From: Planctomycetota bacterium
GTDB taxonomy: Bacteria; Planctomycetota; PUPC01; JACPCR01
Reading direction: 5' to 3'
Length of the DNA: 22,630 nt
Assembly (NCBI GenBank): GCA_030740295.1
Contig: JASLXP010000951.1
Coordinates: forward strand, 1-22,630
Shown: one piece after another, positions 16,792-22,630 of the stretch
Layout of the letters: every line of letters starts with the position of its first letter
Numbering within the stretch: the first letter of the stretch is position 1
The notes under the pieces: model-generated
Seen by the model: only the letters and a program-made list of their open reading frames with translations
The model's database searches: none
What the model was told of the DNA's origin: nothing
Position numbers and translations under genes: made by a program

Positions 16792-17733
16792 TCACACGTC
16801 GCAGAGGTTGCATGCCTGCCACAGCCCTTGCCAGGGATCTCTGACTGGGATGAATTCCTGGCCCACGTAACCTTTGTATCCGATATCCAACAATGCCTGC
16901 ATGGTGGCTGGATAATTGATCTCCTGCTTTTCATCAAGCTCGGCACGGCCGGGATTACCCGCGGTGTGGACGTGCCCGATATATTCGCCATAGGCTTTGA
17001 TGCGCCGAACGAGATCGCCATCCATGATCTGCACGTGGTAGATATCGAACAGCAATTTCATGTTGGGCGAGCCGACTTTCTTGATGATGTCCATACAGTA
17101 GTCCACATGATCGCCCTGGTAGCCGGGATGGCCTTTCATCGGATGGGTGTCGTCGCGGGTGTTCAAGTGCTCCAGACAGATGTTCACACCTTTCTTTTCG
17201 GCTTTGCCGATGATTTTCTTATAGGCATCCACGCAGTTCTTCGCGCCTTCTTCTGGAGTGACGATGCTGCCGTTCTCCTCTTTGGTGGTATCCCCGTATC
17301 CCGTAAAAGAGATCACGTTCTTAAATCCTGCATCAGCGGTCGCGTCGATTGCCTTGTCTATTTTCGTAAGACATTCGTCCCAGTGGTTTTTGTTGTTAAC
17401 GCCGCGGATGAACAAATGTGAAGGCGTGATGGCGCAGGCCATGCCATATTTCTTCAGGGTGCTCCAATCCTCCGGCGCAATGAGTTCTACGCTCTTGCAT
17501 CCAAGCTTGACTCCCATCTGGCATGCCTTTTCAAGATCCCAGTGTTCTTTGAAACACCAGTGCACTATCGACTGTTTGATCCGGCCTTTGGTGATGGCCT
17601 TGCCGGACGCTGTACTGGAGGATTTGGTGGAACCGGGAACGCAGCCGGCCATCGTGCCGAGGGTGACCATTCCTGCCATACCAATCATATCCCGCCGTGA
17701 AAGTCCCTCTGAATTCTGTTCCTGGTCACTCAT
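16792..17733 (-). CDS. Tat-exported TIM-barrel protein of the hydroxypyruvate isomerase / xylose-isomerase-like family
   Basis: This 313-residue protein has a twin-arginine signal SRRDMIGMAG at about residues 12-21. A Cys at 31 in TMAGC could be a lipobox, so it may be a lipoprotein outside the cytoplasmic membrane. The rest is an AP-endonuclease-2/xylose-isomerase-like TIM barrel of the Hyi type. Metal and catalytic positions can be seen: E188 in CLEHLNTRDD, D230 and H233 in LLFDIYHVQ, H254/H256 in GHVHTAGNPGR and E293 in GYVGQEFIP. Family members isomerise hydroxypyruvate or other small sugars and sugar acids; the substrate here is not known. GAGGAG lies 9 bases before the ATG. Longer in-frame starts exist but would place the Tat signal internally. 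Such exported forms are common in Planctomycetota-type bacteria. Confidence 0.9.
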   Translation of the reverse strand: MSDQEQNSEGLSRRDMIGMAGMVTLGTMAGCVPGSTKSSSTASGKAITKGRIKQSIVHWCFKEHWDLEKACQMGVKLGCKSVELIAPEDWSTLKKYGMACAITPSHLFIRGVNNKNHWDECLTKIDKAIDATADAGFKNVISFTGYGDTTKEENGSIVTPEEGAKNCVDAYKKIIGKAEKKGVNICLEHLNTRDDTHPMKGHPGYQGDHVDYCMDIIKKVGSPNMKLLFDIYHVQIMDGDLVRRIKAYGEYIGHVHTAGNPGRAELDEKQEINYPATMQALLDIGYKGYVGQEFIPVRDPWQGLWQACNLCDV

Positions 17734-17801
17734 ACTTCTTCTCCTCGTTACGTGGAATGGCTCTCTGGCAGACCGCCAAGATAGTGCCGGGGGAAGCTGA
17801 G

Positions 17802-17826
17802 GCAACGCGTTTCCTTCAACGCGTGC
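17802..17826. other. ACGCGT stem-loop in spacer
   Basis: CAACGCGT occurs twice (17803-17810 and 17817-17824). Because ACGCGT is self-complementary, the two copies form a 6-bp stem, extended by two G-C pairs across a bulged A, with an 8-base loop. It lies in the 175-base spacer between the AI-2E-family transporter and the isomerase-like gene. No T tract; function unknown. Confidence 0.35.
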
Positions 17827-17908
17827 ATCCTTTCATGCCTAAAGACTTTGCGGGAAGATTCGCGAAGCAGGCTGGCAGAATTCGTAAAGCTACTTGCACA
17901 TTAGTGTT

Positions 17909-19453
17909 CTACGTATCGCTTGGAGAATCTGTCTTCTCCGGCGACGGTTCATTCATTTCCAGAGCGTCATCCGCTTCCGCCTGTTTCGGATAAAGGCTCC
18001 GCCAGATTCCGCTGTGCCTGATGGAGGGCTCTTCATGTCCCTGGATGGCGTACCTGAACAGGTAATGGCAGACGGGCACCCCAAGCAGCAGACCCCACAG
18101 CCCAAAGAAATGTTTGCCCACGAGCAGGATGACGATCACGACGAGCGCGTTCATCTGGAAACGTTCACCCATGATCAGTGGATTGAGAACGTAGCCTTCG
18201 AGCAGGTGAATCACAAAGACCATCAGAATCGTGCCGAACACCAGCCCGAACCCGCCATCCTGCTGGGTCAAGGCCACAATGCACATGGGGATCGTGGAGA
18301 GGATGAATCCCAGGATTGGAATGTAACTGCAGAAGAAAACGATGACGGCCAGGAAATAACGGGCTTCGACTTCGAGAAACAGAAGGCCGAAGTAAGTAAA
18401 GATGGTATTGCACACCGCAATCATGGTCTGGGCCTGAAAAGCGCGGCCCATGACCGAACTGAACGTCAACAGCGACGGCACAATCTCCCTGCAGAAGTTT
18501 CTGAATCGGCCCGACGGCAGGCGGAAGGTGCGTTTCTCCAGTTTGGGCAGATCTTTGACGATCATGAAGCTGAAGAAAATGGACAGAATGAAACTGAAGG
18601 AAAAAGAAATGACGCTTTCGATAAAGACCGCGGCATGGCCGAACGCGTCTTTTCCAAGAAGCTCAGGGAGGTGGATGGCTGCATATTCAATGACCGCATC
18701 GATCAGACCGGAGACGGCTTCATCCTGCAGGAGCTTTTCAGCCCGTGCGGTGCCCAGGGCTTTGAAGATGATCTCCTCCAGCCGGTAGCGTACGAGGTCA
18801 CGGAAAGTAGTCGGCAGTTCGACCGGTTCTTCATCTGCCTCGAGTGCATCTTCAGGGGGGGCCGGGTCGGGTGCTTCTATGTCACTGTTATCGCCGGATG
18901 GCGCGGCGGCTTGAATGGCCTTGGGGCTGTCTGTGTTGCCCGTGGTATTTCCGCCGGCGATTTCGCCATTCTTGTCGCTCGGATCATTTCCTGCTCCATC
19001 TGCCGGCTTTTTGTCATTCGCTTTAGATTTCCTGTCCTGGGATTCTTTGAGCTTCTGCCGCCAGCCCCTTCGTGCTGGGGATTGAGGGTCCTCGCTGACA
19101 GATATCAACGCTGAGAATGTGCCGATGAGCTTGTTGCCCTGGTCGTAGATGGTCGGCAGCAGAGTGCTGCAGATGAGTATCAGAGCCAGGATGAATCCAA
19201 GGTGGAGCCCGCCTACCACAAAGAATCTGAACCAATCATTCTCTTCCTCCTTCTGCGCCCAGTTGCAGATGGCCTGGGTCACGTTCTTGAAAATATAGCT
19301 CAGGACGAAGGTAATGATGATGATCGCGAAGAAGCTTCGAAGCGCATAGATCACAAGAAGGAAAATGGCCCACGTGGTCATTTTCTCCCAAGGCAGGCGC
19401 CGAAAGAACTTCAGCTCATCTCTGGTTTGTGATTCCCATACACCGGTTTCCAT
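17909..19453 (-). CDS. AI-2E family transporter (PF01594-type permease) with a large acidic insertion
   Basis: This 514-residue polytopic membrane protein matches the AI-2E/PerM/YdiK permease family. The C-terminal signature EGYVLNPLIMGERFQMNALV is followed by VGKHFFGLWGLLLGVPV. Membrane segments are visible at about 26-60, 78-105, 255-290, 335-360, 365-400 and 405-465. Members are reported as AI-2 exporters, Na+/H+ antiporters or metabolite exporters, so the substrate is not predictable. Family proteins are usually 340-400 residues. Here a low-complexity loop of roughly 90 residues (about 125-215), rich in Asp, Asn, Pro and Ala, lies after the second membrane region, and a 40-residue charged tail ends the protein. 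The ATG at 19451-19453 gives a plausible cytoplasmic N terminus. The downstream same-strand gene begins 175 bases later. Confidence 0.92.
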   Translation of the reverse strand: METGVWESQTRDELKFFRRLPWEKMTTWAIFLLVIYALRSFFAIIIITFVLSYIFKNVTQAICNWAQKEEENDWFRFFVVGGLHLGFILALILICSTLLPTIYDQGNKLIGTFSALISVSEDPQSPARRGWRQKLKESQDRKSKANDKKPADGAGNDPSDKNGEIAGGNTTGNTDSPKAIQAAAPSGDNSDIEAPDPAPPEDALEADEEPVELPTTFRDLVRYRLEEIIFKALGTARAEKLLQDEAVSGLIDAVIEYAAIHLPELLGKDAFGHAAVFIESVISFSFSFILSIFFSFMIVKDLPKLEKRTFRLPSGRFRNFCREIVPSLLTFSSVMGRAFQAQTMIAVCNTIFTYFGLLFLEVEARYFLAVIVFFCSYIPILGFILSTIPMCIVALTQQDGGFGLVFGTILMVFVIHLLEGYVLNPLIMGERFQMNALVVIVILLVGKHFFGLWGLLLGVPVCHYLFRYAIQGHEEPSIRHSGIWRSLYPKQAEADDALEMNEPSPEKTDSPSDT

Positions 19454-19562
19454 AGCCGCTGATTGTGTGATGGTTCTTCATGCCGCGCCATCGAAATGAA
19501 GTCGATGCTTGCCGAGGATATGTTTGCGGAGTAAAGACGGCATACAAATCCGCGCATCGGCG

Positions 19563-19860
19563 AAGGCTGTCTTCGACCGCAATGGTATTGTGGTGTTGAC
19601 GCTCCGCGGCAACTTGTCGCGGAGCGCCAAGACCACGATTATCTCCGCGCTACGCGGACAAGTAAGGCTGTCTTCGACCGCAATGGTATTGTGGTGTTGA
19701 CGCGGCAACTTGTCGCGGAGCGCCAAGACCACGATTATCTCCGCGCCACGCGGACAGGTAAGGCTGTCTTTGACCGCAATGGTATTGTGGTGTTGACGCT
19801 CCGCGGCAACTTGTCGCGGAGCGCCAAGACCACGATTATCTCCGCGCCACGCGGACAGGT
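19563..19860. repeat. Three tandem 96-101 bp repeats containing stem-loops
   Basis: Copies lie at 19563-19663 (101 bp), 19664-19759 (96 bp) and 19760-19860 (101 bp), nearly identical. The middle copy lacks 5 bases (TCCGC). Copies 1 and 3 contain GCTCCGCG paired with CGCGGAGC around a 9-base loop, a stem the deletion destroys in copy 2. All three have a second stem TCCGCG/CGCGGA. Short reading frames through the repeats on both strands look repeat-derived. This is the main content of the 587-base gene-free spacer 19454-20040, between divergent genes. The remainder (19861-20040) is A-rich in part near 19935-19970 and shows no feature I can support. Confidence 0.9.
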
Positions 19861-20040
19861 TTCGATGCCAGGCTCTTACCTGCAATCGCCCGGTACTGTC
19901 TCCAACCGTCGCCGCTGGGAGTAGTGGCCGTCTGTTGAAATTGAAAATCAAGAATGCAAGATTACAGCGAACTGAACACATCCACGTAAGCTGAATCCAT
20001 TTATAGACCGCACAACGCTGTCCGTTCGAATCCGTTCACG

Positions 20041-20412
20041 ATGCCTGCCCCGTCCGGCCAATCAGAGCGAAACATCAGTGAGAAGAGCAGAAAGCTTGCT
20101 CAGGTCACTGAAGAGGAAGCTGCAGAACTGGACGACCAGACGATACTGAAACGGGTTGCGGAGGCCCTTGGCATAGGAAAGTACGCAAGCCACGTTCTCC
20201 TGTGCACGGGCCCGGATTGTTGCACTCCGGAGCAAGGGGCGGACGCCTGGGGTTTTCTTAAGGGTCGGCTTAAGGAACTCAAACTGGACAAAGGTGAAAA
20301 CTGTGTTTACCGCTCAAAAGTAGGCTGTCTGCGGATCTGCCACGAGGGCCCTGCCTGCCTGGTTTACCCCGAGGGAACCTGGTACCACAGCGCAGATGCT
20401 GGTGGATTGTAG
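20041..20412 (+). CDS. (2Fe-2S) ferredoxin, thioredoxin-fold type, C terminus displaced by an apparent frameshift
   Basis: This cytoplasmic electron carrier is of the thioredoxin-like [2Fe-2S] type. After a charged N-terminal extension of about 48 residues comes HVLLCTGPDCC (C55, and C60 or C61) and then VGCLRICHEGPACLVYPEGTWYHS (C96, C100), giving the four cluster ligands in the usual two pairs. The reading frame ends after WYHSADAGGL, about 30 residues short. The expected end of the family (IIQKHLIRGEIVDDLLIAENPL) is encoded directly afterwards in the +1 frame, to a TGA at 20498-20500. The gene is therefore either frameshifted, a sequencing error, or uses recoding. No clear Shine-Dalgarno is seen before ATG 20041. 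The next gene on this strand begins 62 bases after the displaced stop. Confidence 0.85.
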   Translation: MPAPSGQSERNISEKSRKLAQVTEEEAAELDDQTILKRVAEALGIGKYASHVLLCTGPDCCTPEQGADAWGFLKGRLKELKLDKGENCVYRSKVGCLRICHEGPACLVYPEGTWYHSADAGGL

Positions 20413-20500
20413 TATCATCCAAAAGCATCTCATCAGGGGCGAAATTGTGGATGATCTTTTGATTGCAGAAAATCCGTTGAGCGATAAACGCTCTGACTGA
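20402..20500 (+). pseudogene. Displaced 3' end of the ferredoxin gene (+1 frame)
   Basis: In the +1 frame this segment reads VDCSIIQKHLIRGEIVDD then LLIAENPLSDKRSD and a TGA. It matches the C-terminal region of family ferredoxins, which normally follows WYHS. The switch from the upstream frame must occur at about 20395-20405. No slippery heptamer or RF2-type CUUUGA signal is present there. Confidence 0.75.
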
Positions 20501-20561
20501 GACGAGTCACGAACTTCCCTGGCTCTGAATACGTTGGCCACTTTGACCACGCCACTTCACT

Positions 20562-22229
20562 ATGGCCGATCAGAACCGAATCCGACCACAGCAGCATATC
20601 GAGTGCTTAATCGAGGGCGTTGGCGACGTAAAACTCAGCGCCAAGCTCAAAGAAATCCGGCACGATCGGCTTAAGCTGAGCTCAGCCGACAGCATACCCG
20701 AGGATGCCACGATAACCCTCCACTTCGATAACTCCCGCTATCAACTCAAAGCGGCCGTGCAGGGGTACGTCACCAAAGCCAGGAACAACCCGACCGTCGG
20801 CAAGTGCTACGCGACCGTTGATTTCACCCCGGAGAGCCGCAATGCTGCAATGGAGCTCTTCTTCCAGATTGAGGCGGTCGGTCAGCGTGAACAGGACAGC
20901 GTGGCGGACACCAAGTTTCAGGAGGCGCGACGGCACGAGATGGACAACAACTGGAGCGCCATGCACAAGTCCCTCAAGCTTGCTCTAGCACTCAGCCCAA
21001 TGCACCAGGAGGCACGCACCCTCTACGCAGTCGCCGACGCCCATGTGAGGAAGAATCGCCTCAAAGTGGGCTTGATCGGCGGGAGCGTCCTGCTGGTCAT
21101 ACTTACCATCATTGGCGTTGTGATCGGCAAAGCGAGATATCACAGTTCTGAATATCAACGGCTCGTCGGACTGGCTCAGCAGGATTTCAAAAACAACGCC
21201 CACCAAGAAGCACACGAACATCTGGACGAGGCGCTTCTGCACCAGTCAGAAGATCAGGTTGCGAAAGATCTCAGGGCCAAACTCGTTCCGCAATCGCTCG
21301 CCGATTCGTTCGGGCTCGTAAAAGGTCAGAAAGACTTCCTGGGGAACAGGGCTCAACAGGGCACAGACAACTACACGGGCCTGCCCTGGGAGATTGTCCA
21401 CAAGCCCACCGGATCCCACTTTGTTCTCATTCCCGGGGGCGCTTTCAAGATGGGCGCTGGGGACAGGGACGACAAGCGGCAACCGGACGAAGTTCAGCAC
21501 AAGGTGAATCTGATGAAACCCTTTTACCTTGGCAAGTATGAAACAACCAAGCATGCATTCAGCGTGTTTGTGAAGGCAACCAAATACAAGACGGAAGCCG
21601 AGCTGAAGGGCGGTGGCCTGATCAGGGGCCCCAATGATTTCGAGCAAAAGACGCACGCAAGATGGAGTAACCCGTACTACCAGCAGGCGACCCAGCACCC
21701 GGTGACTCTGGTCTCCTGGAATGATGTCCAGCGATTCCTGAAGTGGATGGACGATGGCCGCAAACGTTTCCGCCTGCCAACCGAAGCCGAATGGGAATAC
21801 GCCTGCCGCGCCCGGTCCACTCGGAGATTCTACTGGGGCAGGCTCGAGAAGTATGCGGGCACTAATGCAAATGTCAGCGACAAAACTGCCCACACCCAAT
21901 TCCACGACTGGCCCTACGACCATTCGGACGACAAGCACATCTACACTGCGCTGGGCAAAGGATTCGTCGCGAACGAATTCAATCTTTTTCACATGTCAGG
22001 CAACGTCGCTGAATGGTGCTCTGACTGGTATGGCGAATACCCTGAAGGGGAGGTAACTGACCCGCAGGGCCCGGTGAAAGGTACAAACAAAGTTGTGAGA
22101 GGCGGCCACTTTGCCAGCTCGGTTTACGATGCCCGTTCTGCTAACCGCGATTCACATCCCCCAGACTACCGGAGCAATGTCCTTGGATTCAGGACGGTCG
22201 TGAGTGTTCAGGATGATGAGCTAAATTGA
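20562..22229 (+). CDS. Membrane-anchored FGE-sulfatase-fold protein with PilZ-like N terminus
   Basis: This 555-residue protein has several parts. Residues about 8-105 form a beta-rich domain reminiscent of PilZ (low certainty). A TPR-like helical pair lies at about 115-155 (AMHKSLKLALALSPMHQEA), a membrane helix at about 169-189, another TPR-like segment at about 195-240, and an FGE-sulfatase (PF03781-type) domain at about 275-550. Signatures of the last are FVLIPGGAFKMG, FYLGKYETTKHAFSVFV, HPVTLVSWNDVQRFLKWM, FRLPTEAEWEYACRA, MSGNVAEWCSDWY and VVRGGHF. The C-terminal segment where true formylglycine-generating enzymes have their reactive cysteines (after RGGS) has none, so a sulfatase-activating role is unlikely. 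Such domains also occur in enzymes like EgtB and as C-type-lectin-like folds. The FGE domain would be periplasmic. No Shine-Dalgarno is evident before the ATG. Confidence 0.9.
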   Translation: MADQNRIRPQQHIECLIEGVGDVKLSAKLKEIRHDRLKLSSADSIPEDATITLHFDNSRYQLKAAVQGYVTKARNNPTVGKCYATVDFTPESRNAAMELFFQIEAVGQREQDSVADTKFQEARRHEMDNNWSAMHKSLKLALALSPMHQEARTLYAVADAHVRKNRLKVGLIGGSVLLVILTIIGVVIGKARYHSSEYQRLVGLAQQDFKNNAHQEAHEHLDEALLHQSEDQVAKDLRAKLVPQSLADSFGLVKGQKDFLGNRAQQGTDNYTGLPWEIVHKPTGSHFVLIPGGAFKMGAGDRDDKRQPDEVQHKVNLMKPFYLGKYETTKHAFSVFVKATKYKTEAELKGGGLIRGPNDFEQKTHARWSNPYYQQATQHPVTLVSWNDVQRFLKWMDDGRKRFRLPTEAEWEYACRARSTRRFYWGRLEKYAGTNANVSDKTAHTQFHDWPYDHSDDKHIYTALGKGFVANEFNLFHMSGNVAEWCSDWYGEYPEGEVTDPQGPVKGTNKVVRGGHFASSVYDARSANRDSHPPDYRSNVLGFRTVVSVQDDELN

Positions 22230-22258
22230 CCCGGTCTGGCAGCATTCCCACACGGCAA

Positions 22259-22630
22259 TCAGGCCAATTTTCCGCGCGCCTCTATCGGCCACTCCACCTC
22301 CACCTTTCCTTTCCGGACGCCATAGATTCGCTCGTGCAGGTTAACGGTTTCGCAGCAATGGCCGGAATACACCTCCACTCGATCACCGACCTTCAAATCA
22401 CGCGCTTTGCCTGATAACAGAGCCGGGCCGTGCTCCTCACTCAGGCCACGGAGTTTCAGACCGGGACAATTCTTTTGCTTCGGCAGCTCAAATCCCTGGC
22501 CGAATGTTTTCAGTCCACCGTCCAGCACCCCGCGATTACTCGCGGCTCGGCTCACGACCGTGCAGAGCAGACTCAGGGCGATTCCAAATTCGGGTCTGAT
22601 CTTCGTGTAGACGTGATCCATGAACACATA
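22259..22630 (-). CDS. D-threonine aldolase / DSD1-like PLP enzyme, C-terminal part (5' end outside window)
   Basis: The visible 123 residues match the C-terminal (serine-dehydratase-like, PF14031-type) domain of fold-type III D-threonine aldolases. YVFMDHVYTKI opens the segment, then TVVSRAASNRGVLDGGLKTF, LSEEHGPALL, the metal-binding VGDRVEVYSGHCCETVNLHE (the H-x-C pair) and a final WPIEARG. These enzymes use PLP and a divalent metal to cleave D-beta-hydroxy amino acids or dehydrate D-serine; the substrate cannot be told from this fragment. The PLP lysine lies in the missing N-terminal part. The stop at 22259 is convergent with, and only 29 bases from, the FGE-fold gene, and I see no clear terminator between them. 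Confidence 0.9.
   Translation of the reverse strand, partial: YVFMDHVYTKIRPEFGIALSLLCTVVSRAASNRGVLDGGLKTFGQGFELPKQKNCPGLKLRGLSEEHGPALLSGKARDLKVGDRVEVYSGHCCETVNLHERIYGVRKGKVEVEWPIEARGKLA

Noticed and set aside
17894..19114. Long open frame on the plus strand (406 codons)
   Set aside because: Antisense shadow of the AI-2E transporter. It is rich in charged residues, as expected opposite hydrophobic codons.
19563..19860. CRISPR array
   Set aside because: The units are about 100 bp and directly adjacent, with no unique spacers and no cas genes.
19478..19981. Open frame through the tandem repeats (167 codons, minus strand), and plus-strand frames across the same region
   Set aside because: The frames exist because the repeats happen to lack stops. 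They contain the same repeated stretch and no leader or ribosome site.
20562..22229. Sulfatase-activating formylglycine-generating enzyme
   Set aside because: The C-terminal RGGS-type segment has no cysteine, and no sulfatase gene is seen nearby.

Overview
The window looks like chromosomal DNA from a Gram-negative, environmental bacterium of the Planctomycetota/Lentisphaerota (PVC) type or a neighbouring phylum. This is inferred from gene families only: a very long GreA-type elongation factor of the kind known from Chlamydiae and relatives, a membrane Ser/Thr kinase with an N-terminal zinc ribbon and a C-terminal NPCBM-like domain, several other zinc-ribbon or TPR membrane proteins, an FGE-sulfatase-fold protein and a Tat-exported sugar-isomerase-like protein. 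There is no rRNA, tRNA, CRISPR array, transposase, integrase or phage gene in the window.

Layout. Positions 1-2797 (minus strand) hold two tandem Asp23/Gls24 genes overlapping by one base, then accB and accC (cut by the window start), the biotin carrier and biotin carboxylase of acetyl-CoA carboxylase. Positions 2980-6215 (plus) are a two-gene unit: a zinc-ribbon, acidic, polytopic membrane protein overlapping by 4 bases a secreted TPR protein, followed by a strong intrinsic terminator at about 6358-6402. Positions 6444-8657 encode the long GreA-like factor. Positions 8825-11287 encode a large secreted protein with a polysaccharide-lyase-like motif, followed by a small secreted protein (11399-11998) and a terminator shared with the convergent kinase gene.

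Positions 12047-19453 are all minus strand. In transcription order they are an AI-2E-family transporter, a Tat-exported TIM-barrel isomerase-like protein, a zinc-ribbon membrane protein, a small Pro/Cys-rich protein with three TTxAxGEE repeats, and the Ser/Thr kinase. The right end has a 587-base spacer with three tandem 96-101 bp repeats, a (2Fe-2S) ferredoxin gene with an apparent frameshift, a membrane-anchored FGE-fold protein and the 3' end of a D-threonine aldolase-type gene.

The most unusual locus is 14907-15781. Its product carries three copies of T-T-x-x-x-x-E-E, the core pattern of plesiocin-type graspetides (omega-ester RiPPs), with synonymous codon differences between copies. Directly upstream, about 285 bases are unusually dense in perfect inverted repeats, including two mutually exclusive helices. 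No dedicated ATP-grasp ligase is visible in the window, so the graspetide reading is a hypothesis. Secondary points of interest are the GreA fusion, the kinase architecture, the cysteine-less FGE-fold protein, the ferredoxin frameshift and the tandem repeats.
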